Shown piece after piece: positions 24,705-33,356 of a DNA stretch of 57,786 bases; position 1 is the stretch's first letter; each line of letters starts with the position of its first letter. The notes beneath the pieces were generated by a model. It was not told the DNA's origin. It ran no database searches and was given only the letters and a program-made list of their open reading frames with translations. Origin of the DNA: Weimeria sp002480925 (GTDB lineage: Bacteria; Bacillota; Clostridia; Lachnospirales; Lachnospiraceae); contig NZ_JBQHVU010000018.1 in the NCBI RefSeq assembly GCF_052064335.1, positions 1-57,786 on the forward strand, in the 5' to 3' direction. The translations under genes and the position numbers were made by a program.

Positions 24705-25904
24705 ATGTCTCGAATCACAGATCCGGAGGGACCATTTGCGTCTACTATGACAAAGGTCGCGAATCTGGCACTTATAAATATCTGGTTCATAATCTGCTCG
24801 CTTCCGGTCTTTACTATAGGGGCAGCCTTTACAGCTCTTATGGATATAGCCTGGAAGATGACGCTGGGAACCGAGGGCACGGCGATTACCAAAGCTTATT
24901 TCAGATCCTTTAAGGATAATTTCAGGAAGAGCACAGCTATATGGCTGATCCAGATCCCGCTGTTTCTGATACTTGCAGCTGATTTTTTTATAGGGATCAG
25001 ATCCGGCCTGAAGGGCGGCATGACAGTGGCTTTCTTTGCCATTTTCCTTATAGGGCTTATGATAGTCCTGTTTACGACCTGGTATTCGCTTACAATGCAG
25101 GCCATTTTTGACAATACAGTCGGCAATATGATAAAGAACGGACTGATGATAAGCTTTGCCAGATTCCCATATACCCTGGGAATAGCGGTATGCCTGCTTT
25201 CGCCGGGGATACTTCTTCTTATGTCACCGAGGAGAGCCTATTTCTTTCTGCCGCTCCTTGCTATAATATGGTTCGGCGCAGCAGCATACGGAGCAGCATT
25301 TATTTTCAGAAAGGCCCTTATGCCATTCCTTCCGGAGGGATATGGCGATGAGATAGAGGAAAAGGAGGATGACGACATGGAAGAGGCGCTTTCACGTCTG
25401 GATGAGATCTGGGATATATATGACAAGGACAAAAGGCCTACAGGGCGGACTATGAAAAGAAACGACTGGAATATGGCCGACGGAGATTATCATCTGAGCG
25501 TGCTTGGAGTCCTTGTAAGGCCTGACGGGAAGTATCTGATCACAAAGAGAAAGATGGACAAGGAATGGGCGCCCGGCTCCTACGAGGTACCGGGAGGCGG
25601 AGTGAGAGCCGGAGAGAGCTCTGCTTGCGCAGTAAGGAGAGAGGTGCTTGAGGAGACAGGAATAGATGTGAAAAATGCGCTGGACGGAGGCTTTGCCTTT
25701 GATTACAGACGTGATAATCCTGAGGAGAAGAACAACTATTTCGTAGATGTCTACAAGTACACTATCGAGATGGAGGACAAGGATATCCATCTTCAGGAGG
25801 ATGAGACAGAAGGATATATGTTTGCGGACTCAGAGGAGATCGGTAAGCTTGGAGAAGAAGGCAAGTTTCTTCATTATGGTAGCATAAAAAAAGCGTTACA
25901 ATAA
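24705..25904 (+). CDS. DUF624 (YesL-like) membrane protein fused to a NUDIX hydrolase
   Basis: The 399-residue frame starts at the ATG behind CAGGAGGTAAACAG. Residues 1-~215 are a YesL/DUF624 protein with five or so membrane helices, a family of unknown function often beside sugar ABC transporters, as here. After an acidic linker (EIEEKEDDD) residues ~225-399 are a NUDIX hydrolase with an intact box at 298-320 (G-x5-E-x7-REVLEETGI). The fusion is in one frame with no stop. At the junction AAGGAGG (25362-25368) lies eight bases before an in-frame ATG (25377) that matches the usual start of free NUDIX proteins of the ELWDLYDK type, so a separate soluble NUDIX protein may also be made. Confidence 0.8.
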   Translation: MSRITDPEGPFASTMTKVANLALINIWFIICSLPVFTIGAAFTALMDIAWKMTLGTEGTAITKAYFRSFKDNFRKSTAIWLIQIPLFLILAADFFIGIRSGLKGGMTVAFFAIFLIGLMIVLFTTWYSLTMQAIFDNTVGNMIKNGLMISFARFPYTLGIAVCLLSPGILLLMSPRRAYFFLPLLAIIWFGAAAYGAAFIFRKALMPFLPEGYGDEIEEKEDDDMEEALSRLDEIWDIYDKDKRPTGRTMKRNDWNMADGDYHLSVLGVLVRPDGKYLITKRKMDKEWAPGSYEVPGGGVRAGESSACAVRREVLEETGIDVKNALDGGFAFDYRRDNPEEKNNYFVDVYKYTIEMEDKDIHLQEDETEGYMFADSEEIGKLGEEGKFLHYGSIKKALQ

Positions 25905-25999
25905 ATTGGATAAATGCATTAAAAATATTGACAAAATCGGCTGGATATGTAAAAATAACCTTGGAAATATAGTATTAAAAGCTGGAAGGAGAGCAAAGC

Positions 26000-26281
26000 T
26001 TGCTGTTAAAACAGATAGACTATTTTCTGGCAGTGGTAAATGCGAAGAGCTTTACGGCAGCCGCAAGGGATTGCGGAGTATCGCAGTCGGCTATCTCTCA
26101 GCAGATCGGCCTTCTCGAGAAGAATCTCGGAGTCAGATTGCTTGAGAGACACAACCGGACATTTACACTGACGGAAGCTGGTGAATATTTTTACAAGGAA
26201 TCGACAAAGATCAGCAGATCAGTAGCAAAAATGATGAAGGAAACCGAAAGGATAGGAAAGAGCGAGGATCAGAGACGATAG
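26000..26281 (+). CDS. LysR-type HTH domain protein without effector domain
   Basis: This 93-residue frame starts with TTG behind AAGGAGA (seven-base gap). It is a complete LysR winged helix (LKQIDYFLAVV...SFTAAARDCGVSQSAISQQIGLLEKNLGVRLLER) plus the start of the linker helix, then ends EDQRR. LysR proteins are normally near 300 residues, so the ~200-residue ligand domain is missing. The stop lies inside the 3' end of the convergent phosphatase gene, with 13 bases shared. It is either a truncated gene or a stand-alone DNA-binding protein. Confidence 0.65.
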   Translation: MLLKQIDYFLAVVNAKSFTAAARDCGVSQSAISQQIGLLEKNLGVRLLERHNRTFTLTEAGEYFYKESTKISRSVAKMMKETERIGKSEDQRR

Positions 26282-26808
26282 ATCCTTATCTCGCAGTTCT
26301 TAGGCTTTGGATTCCACATCAGCTCGTTTCTTTTGTGGCCGAGGATTCCTGAGAGGACGCGCATGATGCCGCCGTGACAGGAAATAAGTACATTTTGATA
26401 GGACGTCTGAGAGAGCTCATCCAGAAAGGAATGGGCTCTTTTTTTCATGTCATGGATGGTCTCTACTGTAGATGGAGCAGGGAAAATGGTAGGAAGGAGC
26501 CAGAAGGAGAGCATCCTTGGGCCTAAGGCCCAGTATTTGCGATTCTCATATCTTCCGAAATCCACTTCTATCAGGCGGGGGTCCTTTTTTATTTCCTTTT
26601 TGTCAAGGCCGCTCATAAGTGAAGCGGTCTCTATGGCGCGGCGAAGGGGACTGGAAAAGACAGCGTCAAAGCTTATTCCGCTAAGCCTTCTGGCGGCATC
26701 AAGAGCCTGCTGCCTGCCATGGGCATTAAGCGGAGCATCGGTACGCCCCTGCATGAGGTGGGCCTTGTTCAGATCGGTCTGTCCGTGTCGGGTGAGGTAG
26801 ATTGTCAT
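26269..26808 (-). CDS. Histidine phosphatase family protein
   Basis: The 179-residue protein belongs to the phosphoglycerate mutase-like superfamily: the catalytic LTRHGQTDLN at the start (His8), FSSPLRRAIETA, and a second His in SCHGGIMR. Candidate roles are alpha-ribazole phosphatase-like or general small-molecule phosphatase; no cobalamin genes are near to decide. It is transcribed away from lon, and the two promoters share the intergenic region. Confidence 0.85.
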   Translation of the reverse strand: MTIYLTRHGQTDLNKAHLMQGRTDAPLNAHGRQQALDAARRLSGISFDAVFSSPLRRAIETASLMSGLDKKEIKKDPRLIEVDFGRYENRKYWALGPRMLSFWLLPTIFPAPSTVETIHDMKKRAHSFLDELSQTSYQNVLISCHGGIMRVLSGILGHKRNELMWNPKPKNCEIRIYRL

Positions 26809-26842
26809 GTTAAAACTCCTTTCCGGAATATTATCCCACTAC

Positions 26843-26871
26843 TTGACATATTATGCAATTGGTGTTATACT
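26843..26871 (+). promoter_or_regulatory. Consensus promoter of lon
   Basis: Perfect TTGACA (26843-26848), 17 bases, extended -10 TGTTATACT ending at 26871. Confidence 0.92.
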
Positions 26872-26886
26872 TCGTACACAATTTAA

Positions 26887-26913
26887 TTAGCACTCTATGT
26901 AGATGAGTGCTAC
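26887..26913 (+). promoter_or_regulatory. CIRCE element (HrcA operator) before lon
   Basis: TTAGCACTC (26887-26895), nine bases, GAGTGCTAC (26905-26913): 17 of the 18 arm bases match the CIRCE consensus, only the last base differs. It starts 15 bases after the -10 box, where HrcA binding blocks transcription. Confidence 0.93.
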
Positions 26914-26965
26914 CAATATAAAGAAGCCAGTAACTGTTAACCCGATACAGGCGAAGGAGGACAAA

Positions 26966-29272
26966 ATGACAGTACTACCACTATATAATGTAATGCTGAT
27001 TCCTGAGACCAATCTCTACATTCAGACAGAGGCCTTCCGCAATATGGCAGGCAAGGAGCCTGAGGCTCAGGAGAGACTGATCCTTGCAGCACTTAAGGAG
27101 CCGAAGAATAGAGCGGATATCACAGAGACAGACCTCTATCCGATCGGAGTCTCCGGTATCATCACGGAGGTGAATGAGAACGGCTATGTAGCCATCCGGA
27201 CCAAGAAGAGGGCAGATATCTCCGATATCACTATCCTTGCAGATCATACCATTAGTGTAAACGCTACAAGGCGCGAGGATACACCCGGAGAGGAGAGCGA
27301 CCCTGAGGCTGAGAGAGCCAGACTCGACAAGCTGAAGCAGGCTTTGGTCTCCTACTTCAATAATTCCCAGTGGGCCAATATGAGCCGGGGATATATAGCC
27401 CAGTTCTCTTCTATAGGCGAGATAGCGGCAGCGATGAGCCCGTGGCTTTTCAACTCCGCAGACGACAGATACAAGATCCTTGAGGAGGATTCAAAGGCAA
27501 AGAGGACAGAGCTCCTGGAAAAGATGATCTATGAGAACATAGAGATGAGCAATATAGGCCAGGAGGCAGCCAGCGCCCAGGAGGCAGACTATCAGAAGAT
27601 ATACAGGGAGTCAGCTCTTAAGAAGCAGATAGATTACCTGCAGAAGGAACTTGACGATATGCATCCTGAGAATGTCTCGGATATCAGGAAGTTCGAGATA
27701 GCCCTTAAGGACAACGGGATGAATGAGGATGCCAGGAAGGAGGCCGGGAAGGTCCTTGGCAGACTCAAGCAGGAGGGAAAGAATTCTCCTGAATACGGTA
27801 TGCTCTATGACTATCTCGACTTTGTCACAAGCCTGTCATGGAAGAAGGAAGAGCCGAAGGATATAGATCTGAAGCAGGCCAGAGCGGTTCTAGATGAGGA
27901 TCATTACGGCCTTAAGAAGGTAAAGGACAGGATAATCCAGCAGATAGCTGTCATGAACTTAAAGAAGCAGCAGGCCGGATCGATCCTTCTCTTTGTAGGA
28001 GCACCCGGAACAGGCAAGACCTCGATCGGAAAGAGCATAGCCCGTGCCCTTGGAAGGAAGTATGTAAGGGTAGCCTTAGGCGGAGTCAGGGACGAGGCAG
28101 AGATCAGAGGCCACAGACGTACCTATATAGGAGCCATGCCAGGCCGTATAATGGATGGCATCCATAAGGCAGGAGTTTCAAATCCGGTCATGGTACTTGA
28201 TGAGATCGACAAGCTTCAGGATTCCTACAACGGCGATCCGGCAGCGGCCCTGCTTGAGGTGCTTGATCCCGAGCAGAATAACAGCTTCACAGACCACTAT
28301 ATGAATGTGCCATATGATCTGTCGGACGTCCTTTTTATCTGCACGGCCAATACACTCGATACTATACCGGCACCTCTTCTGAACAGGATGGAGGTCATAG
28401 AGTTCCAGGGCTATACTCCTACAGAGAAGGAACATATAGCTAAGGATCATCTGATCCCAAAGGCCTTCGAGAAGAACGGAATCCCTAAGGGAGTGCTTTC
28501 TATAGACGATGAGGCGCTTGATACCATTATCTCCGACTATACGATGGAGGGCGGGGTCAGAGGTCTGAAGAAGAGGATAGATACCCTCTGCCGTATAGCA
28601 GCGGTCAAGATAGCATCAGGAGAGGAAAAGGTGGATGTCCATAAGGATGAGCTCCGCGATTATCTTGATATGCATCCTCTCCACCGGGAAAAGGTCAAGA
28701 AGGAAAGCAGACCTGGAATCATTACAGGACTTGCCTGGACCCAGGTCGGAGGAACCATCCTCTATATAGAGACCCTGATGACCAAGGGAAGCGGAAAGCT
28801 CACAATTACCGGGCAGCTGGGTGATGTGATGAAGGAGTCGGCTACTATAGCCCTTTCACTTGTAAAGGCAATGTATCCGTCAAAGATCAAGCTTCTGGAA
28901 AAGAGTGATATCCATATTCATGTACCTGACGGCTCTACGCCAAAGGACGGACCTTCTGCAGGAATCACTCTTACTACAGCACTCTCATCACTTGTGACAG
29001 GTACAGCAGTCACACCGGAGGTGGCCATGACAGGTGAGGTATCCCTGAATGGCTCTGTAAATCCTATCGGAGGCCTGCCGGAGAAGCTTATGGCGGCTCA
29101 GAGAGCAGGAGTAAAGCACGTATTCATCCCTGAGGAAAATATGGATGACCTGCGTGACGTGGCAGAGGAGGTAAAGAATGCGCTGGAGATCACTCCTGTA
29201 AAACAGGTGACAGATGTCCTTGGAGCTCTTTCCATACCGGTCGAGAACCCTTCCCTGTCAAATAACAAGTAA
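26966..29272 (+). CDS. lon: ATP-dependent protease Lon
   Basis: Lon of 768 residues, degrading misfolded and regulatory proteins. I start it at ATG 26966 behind AAGGAGG; an upstream in-frame ATG at 26903 lies inside the CIRCE element and has no ribosome binding site. Order: N-terminal substrate domain, AAA+ module with Walker A GAPGTGKT at ~345, and the S16 protease domain with Ser664 (GPSAGI) and Lys707 (LPEKLMAA), 43 residues apart as in Bacillus Lon. The CIRCE site implies HrcA heat-shock control. Confidence 0.95.
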   Translation: MTVLPLYNVMLIPETNLYIQTEAFRNMAGKEPEAQERLILAALKEPKNRADITETDLYPIGVSGIITEVNENGYVAIRTKKRADISDITILADHTISVNATRREDTPGEESDPEAERARLDKLKQALVSYFNNSQWANMSRGYIAQFSSIGEIAAAMSPWLFNSADDRYKILEEDSKAKRTELLEKMIYENIEMSNIGQEAASAQEADYQKIYRESALKKQIDYLQKELDDMHPENVSDIRKFEIALKDNGMNEDARKEAGKVLGRLKQEGKNSPEYGMLYDYLDFVTSLSWKKEEPKDIDLKQARAVLDEDHYGLKKVKDRIIQQIAVMNLKKQQAGSILLFVGAPGTGKTSIGKSIARALGRKYVRVALGGVRDEAEIRGHRRTYIGAMPGRIMDGIHKAGVSNPVMVLDEIDKLQDSYNGDPAAALLEVLDPEQNNSFTDHYMNVPYDLSDVLFICTANTLDTIPAPLLNRMEVIEFQGYTPTEKEHIAKDHLIPKAFEKNGIPKGVLSIDDEALDTIISDYTMEGGVRGLKKRIDTLCRIAAVKIASGEEKVDVHKDELRDYLDMHPLHREKVKKESRPGIITGLAWTQVGGTILYIETLMTKGSGKLTITGQLGDVMKESATIALSLVKAMYPSKIKLLEKSDIHIHVPDGSTPKDGPSAGITLTTALSSLVTGTAVTPEVAMTGEVSLNGSVNPIGGLPEKLMAAQRAGVKHVFIPEENMDDLRDVAEEVKNALEITPVKQVTDVLGALSIPVENPSLSNNK

Positions 29273-29279
29273 CAGGTGA

Positions 29280-29308
29280 TTGAAATAATCAGGAAATTAT
29301 ACTATAAT
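29280..29308 (+). promoter_or_regulatory. Promoter at the head of the polysaccharide locus
   Basis: TTGAAA (29280-29285), 17 bases, TATAAT (29303-29308). The next gene's ATG is at 29316, where transcription itself should begin. Confidence 0.75.
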
Positions 29309-29315
29309 TAATGTC

Positions 29316-30680
29316 ATGAGAATTGACATTGCCAGGCGGTCAGAGGAAAAGGACCTGATAAGAAGGCTCGAGGGCATAGCCGAGGTCCTGATCCTGACCG
29401 TACTTTATTTTTATATATGGAAAAGCCGCTACAGTGTGATGTATGTCCGTACCTTCTACGGCAGGGGCCGCGTGCTTCTGATGGGCATATATTTCATCAT
29501 CATGTACGTGATAATGGCACTTACAGAGGGACTGCGCTTCGGGAATCTGAAGCTCTTTGATATAGTAGTCTCCCAGTGGGTGTCTGTTTTTGTTACAAAT
29601 TTCATCACATTCTGGCAGATATGTCTGATCTTAAATACCATGTCGGATCCTAAGCCCATGCTGCTGCTTACTCTCTATGATCTTGCTATCACAGTGGCTC
29701 TGCCTTTTTTCTTTACCTGGCTTTATCATCTGACATATGTACCTCGCAATATGGTCCTTATCTACGGGAAGAGAAACGGTGAGAATCTCCGATTCAAGAT
29801 ACTGGAGAGACCAGACAAGTATGCAATCACGAAGACTATCAGTGCCTCGCTTCCATTCGATCAGATAAAGAGGGAGATCCTTTTCCATGATGCAGTGATA
29901 ATAAATGACGTGCCGGCGGAAATCAGAAATGATATACTGAAATTCTGTTATCAGAATGACGTCAGGACATATATAGTACCTAAGATATCAGATGTGATAA
30001 TAGGCGGAGCATCAAACATCAACCTGTTTGACACTCCGCTCCTTCTGGTGCGTGGAAGGGGATTATCGGTTGGACAGAGGTCCGTAAAGAGATTCTTTGA
30101 TATAGTTCTGTCGGCTATCGCGATAGTAATCCTTTCGCCGGTCTTTCTTATAGTAGCCATACTGATAAAGGCTGAGGACGGGGGAAGTGTATTTTTCCTG
30201 CAGAAGAGGGTTACAAAGGATGGGAAACTGTTTACTATCTACAAGTTCCGCAGCATGAGGACAGACGCTGAGAAAAATGGCGCCAGGTTTACAGTAGATG
30301 ACGACCCCAGGATCACCAGGACAGGCAGGTGGATAAGAAGGACAAGGATAGATGAGCTGCCCCAGCTTTTTAATATACTTAAGGGAGACATGAGCATAGT
30401 AGGACCAAGGCCGGAGCGGATAGAGAATTATCAGATGTATGAGAAGGAAATACCTGAATTCGGTTTCAGGACCAAGGTGAAGGCAGGACTTACCGGCTAT
30501 GCCCAGGTATACGGCAAGTACAATACAACGGCTTATGACAAGCTGAGACTTGACCTTATGTATGTGGAGAATTATTCCTTTATTCTGGATATAAAGCTTG
30601 TCCTTATGACCATAAGGACTCTTTTCCAGAAGGAAAGCACAGAGGGCTTTACAGACAGCAGGCGGGGAGGAAGTCAATGA
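29316..30680 (+). CDS. Initiating sugar-phosphate transferase of the polysaccharide locus
   Basis: A 454-residue polyisoprenyl-phosphate hexose-1-phosphate transferase (WbaP/CpsE type): several N-terminal membrane helices (first ~130 residues), a CoA-binding-like middle, and a C-terminal bacterial sugar transferase domain from ~262 (KRFFDIVLSAIAIVILSPVF, YKFRSM, DELPQLFNILKGDMSIVGPRP). It should load the first sugar phosphate onto undecaprenyl phosphate and so start the repeat unit. No ribosome binding site precedes the ATG, which lies seven bases after TATAAT, suggesting leaderless expression. Overlaps the next gene by four bases. Confidence 0.9.
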   Translation: MRIDIARRSEEKDLIRRLEGIAEVLILTVLYFYIWKSRYSVMYVRTFYGRGRVLLMGIYFIIMYVIMALTEGLRFGNLKLFDIVVSQWVSVFVTNFITFWQICLILNTMSDPKPMLLLTLYDLAITVALPFFFTWLYHLTYVPRNMVLIYGKRNGENLRFKILERPDKYAITKTISASLPFDQIKREILFHDAVIINDVPAEIRNDILKFCYQNDVRTYIVPKISDVIIGGASNINLFDTPLLLVRGRGLSVGQRSVKRFFDIVLSAIAIVILSPVFLIVAILIKAEDGGSVFFLQKRVTKDGKLFTIYKFRSMRTDAEKNGARFTVDDDPRITRTGRWIRRTRIDELPQLFNILKGDMSIVGPRPERIENYQMYEKEIPEFGFRTKVKAGLTGYAQVYGKYNTTAYDKLRLDLMYVENYSFILDIKLVLMTIRTLFQKESTEGFTDSRRGGSQ

Positions 30681-31504
30681 TCACGGCCTCAGTCGTTCTT
30701 TTCCATACTAAACAGACTCTTATAGATACGATAATAGAAAGCTATGGCCCGGCAGAGGACAGGCTGCTTTTTCTTGTGGATAATTCACCAGAGGAGGGGG
30801 CTGATCAGGGATTTGGGGAAAGCAGCAGGCCATACGTATATATCCACCATACAGGCAGGAACACAGGCTATGGCAGCGGACATAATATAGCCATAAGGGA
30901 GGCAGTGAGACTTGGAAGCAGCTACCATGTAGTGCTGAATCCTGACCTGTCGTTTTCGCCTCAGGTCATTGATGCTCTGGCCTCCTATGCGACAGATCAC
31001 AGCGATGTAGTCTATATGCTGCCAGAAGTAATCGATCAGAATGGAGAACTCCAGCATCTGTGCAAGCTGCTGCCAAGGCCATCTGACCTTATCCTGCGAA
31101 GGTTCTTCCCGCATCTTCCTGGCGCAAGGAAGAAAAATGACAGATATGTCCTTTTAGACAAGGATTATGATAAGATTATGAATCCCCCATGTCTTTCGGG
31201 CTGCTTTATGTTTCTTAGGGTTGAGACAATAAAGAAATACAGCCTCTTTTTTGACCAGAGATTCTTTATGTACTGTGAGGACTTCGATCTGATCCGCCGT
31301 CTTCACAGGGTCGGAAAGACCATCTATTATCCTCTGGTGACTATTACCCATATCCACGAGAGAGGCTCCTATCATTCGATCCGTATGCTCTGTCATCATC
31401 TGGCTAGTGCGATCAGGTACTTCAACAAATACGGCTGGATAAGGGATCCTGAGCGGGATAGGATGAATGAAGAAATAACTGGTCAGGGGATGGAAAATCC
31501 TTAG
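30677..31504 (+). CDS. Glycosyltransferase family 2 (rhamnosyltransferase-like)
   Basis: This 275-residue GT-A enzyme begins ITASVVLFHTKQTL, has a DxD-like NPDLSF segment near residue 95 and SGCFMFLR, like WbbL-type rhamnosyltransferases. The ATGA overlap with the initiating transferase couples their translation, which suggests that it adds the second sugar. The exact donor is not readable. Confidence 0.82.
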   Translation: MITASVVLFHTKQTLIDTIIESYGPAEDRLLFLVDNSPEEGADQGFGESSRPYVYIHHTGRNTGYGSGHNIAIREAVRLGSSYHVVLNPDLSFSPQVIDALASYATDHSDVVYMLPEVIDQNGELQHLCKLLPRPSDLILRRFFPHLPGARKKNDRYVLLDKDYDKIMNPPCLSGCFMFLRVETIKKYSLFFDQRFFMYCEDFDLIRRLHRVGKTIYYPLVTITHIHERGSYHSIRMLCHHLASAIRYFNKYGWIRDPERDRMNEEITGQGMENP

Positions 31505-31518
31505 GAATGTGTTATACT
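31491..31518 (+). promoter_or_regulatory. Possible internal promoter
   Basis: TGGAAA (31491-31496), 16 bases, TATACT (31513-31518), 26 bases before the ATG at 31545. Confidence 0.4.
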
Positions 31519-31544
31519 ATAGGGGTTTTTAGAAAGGATTAATT

Positions 31545-33356
31545 ATGTCATCCAAAACGATCAAGGACAATAAAAGGAAATACAGGGAAGAGGCATCGGC
31601 AGGGATAATACTGTCAGTGATTGCAGCGGGTATCATTCCACTTATAATGAGGACCTATACCTACGATTCCCACCTTTCAGACTATCAGTGGTTCTCTACA
31701 GACGGGACTGTAGTCGATATCTTTCTGGCTGCCAAGTCATTTGTTATAATCGCAGTCGGGATCCTTATGGCCATAGTGCTTATCTATAAGGCAGCAAACT
31801 ATGACAAGCTGCCAAAGTCAAGACTATTCATTGTAATGGCTGCCTATGGAGCAATGGTACTGATTAGCGGACTTGCTTCAAAATGGAAGGGCTTCGCCTT
31901 TGGCGGCTCCTATGAGATGTTCGAGTCGGTCCTTGTGATCCTCTGCTATCTGATGTTTGCCTACTACACATGTGCGGTCACAGAGAACAGGACGACACTT
32001 CTGGCCTTTCTCAAATGGACCGGGATCTTCGTACTCGTTCTTATGCTTATAGGAGTATTCCAGGGCTTCGGAGCGGATCTGTTTGCGACAAAGTTCGGAA
32101 AAGTGCTCTTTTCAGGCCCGTCATACTGGAGCAATCTTGACAGCCTTGTGATCAGGATGCCAAAGGGCACCTCCTATTCGACTCTCTACAACCCGAACTT
32201 CTTCTCACTTTACCTGGGACTTATCCTTCCGCTATCTGTAGCATCCTTCTTTGCGATAAAGAAGAGAACCGCAAGGATACTCTCGGCAGCCCTGGCAGCA
32301 TGCTCAGTTATCCTGCTTTTTACAGATATATCTATCACAGGAGTGATGTGCCTTGTGATATCCGGCATCATCACTCTGCTGGTCGTGCTGTCGAGGAAGA
32401 GAAAGCTGTTTATAGCAGCATGTTCGGCACTTGCTGCAGTGATCCTTGTCGGGATAATACTTAGTCTGACGGTTTCTCCGGTAAAAAGCCTGGCCCAAAG
32501 GATGCTTACCGCTGATCCTACCCCTCTTACAGCAGGGACCTTAAAGGACATAGAGACCAATAAGAATGATGTGACTCTTGACATGAAGGATGGCAGCAAA
32601 TGCAGGATAGTATTCAGCTTTGACAATAGCGGACAGCTCAATGTGACGGCAGAGGGAGACGACGGAAGCAAATACGACTGCCAGTGGGATGGAAGCGCGG
32701 TACAGATAAACGACGGGGATGAAAATCTGGCTTCGGTGGTCCCGAAGAATACAGAAGATGGAACTCCATATGTGGCCATAAATACAAGCGGCCGTGAATT
32801 CTGGTTCATACAGACTGAGGAGGGGTACGGGTACATAACAGGCGCCGGTAAGGTCGTAAAGCTTAATAACCATATAAGGACGGCAGGCCTTTTTCCGGAG
32901 GATTTCTTCAGTAACAGAGGTATCATCTGGAACCGGACCATACCGCTTCTCGGCAGGCATATCCTGATCGGAAGCGGATCAAACACCTTCCTTATGGACT
33001 ATCCACAGGACAATTATATAATGAAGGACCTGCTTATAGAATCAGAGACCACATCAGTAGATGTTAAGCCGCATAATCTTTTCCTCCAGCAGTGGGTTGA
33101 AAACGGACTTCTGGCTCTGATATTCTATCTGGTAGTGGTAATCGGATATATGGTCCAGACAGCCGGCTTGATCAGGAAAAACGATATAAAGGAACCGCTT
33201 GTTATCATCTCGATCGGTATCTTTGCGGGAATCTGTGCCCATACAGCTGCCGGAATAGCAAACGATTCAAATGTCTGCACATCTCCTGTGATGTGGATAC
33301 TGCTGGGACTTGGCTTTGCAGTAAATAATCTGATAAGGAAAGCGCAGAAAAGTTGA
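31545..33356 (+). CDS. O-antigen ligase/polymerase-like membrane protein
   Basis: A 603-residue protein with about ten membrane helices and a large extracytoplasmic part (about 320-500) ahead of the Wzy/WaaL-type region, where VKPHNLFLQQWVENG holds the conserved His. Such proteins polymerise repeat units or attach them to an acceptor outside the cell. The roughly 110-residue beta-rich insert (MLTADPTPLTAG... to about GAGKVVKL) is unusual for Wzy. Starts 40 bases after the previous gene with AAAGGAT; the next gene overlaps its stop. Confidence 0.8.
   Translation: MSSKTIKDNKRKYREEASAGIILSVIAAGIIPLIMRTYTYDSHLSDYQWFSTDGTVVDIFLAAKSFVIIAVGILMAIVLIYKAANYDKLPKSRLFIVMAAYGAMVLISGLASKWKGFAFGGSYEMFESVLVILCYLMFAYYTCAVTENRTTLLAFLKWTGIFVLVLMLIGVFQGFGADLFATKFGKVLFSGPSYWSNLDSLVIRMPKGTSYSTLYNPNFFSLYLGLILPLSVASFFAIKKRTARILSAALAACSVILLFTDISITGVMCLVISGIITLLVVLSRKRKLFIAACSALAAVILVGIILSLTVSPVKSLAQRMLTADPTPLTAGTLKDIETNKNDVTLDMKDGSKCRIVFSFDNSGQLNVTAEGDDGSKYDCQWDGSAVQINDGDENLASVVPKNTEDGTPYVAINTSGREFWFIQTEEGYGYITGAGKVVKLNNHIRTAGLFPEDFFSNRGIIWNRTIPLLGRHILIGSGSNTFLMDYPQDNYIMKDLLIESETTSVDVKPHNLFLQQWVENGLLALIFYLVVVIGYMVQTAGLIRKNDIKEPLVIISIGIFAGICAHTAAGIANDSNVCTSPVMWILLGLGFAVNNLIRKAQKS

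Noticed and set aside
26903..26965. Upstream ATG for lon
   Set aside because: The ATG lies within the CIRCE element and lacks a ribosome binding site; ATG 26966 has AAGGAGG.
32210..32986. 258-codon open frame on the - strand
   Set aside because: Opposite the ligase-like membrane gene; low-complexity Ser/Pro/Leu translation typical of antisense frames.
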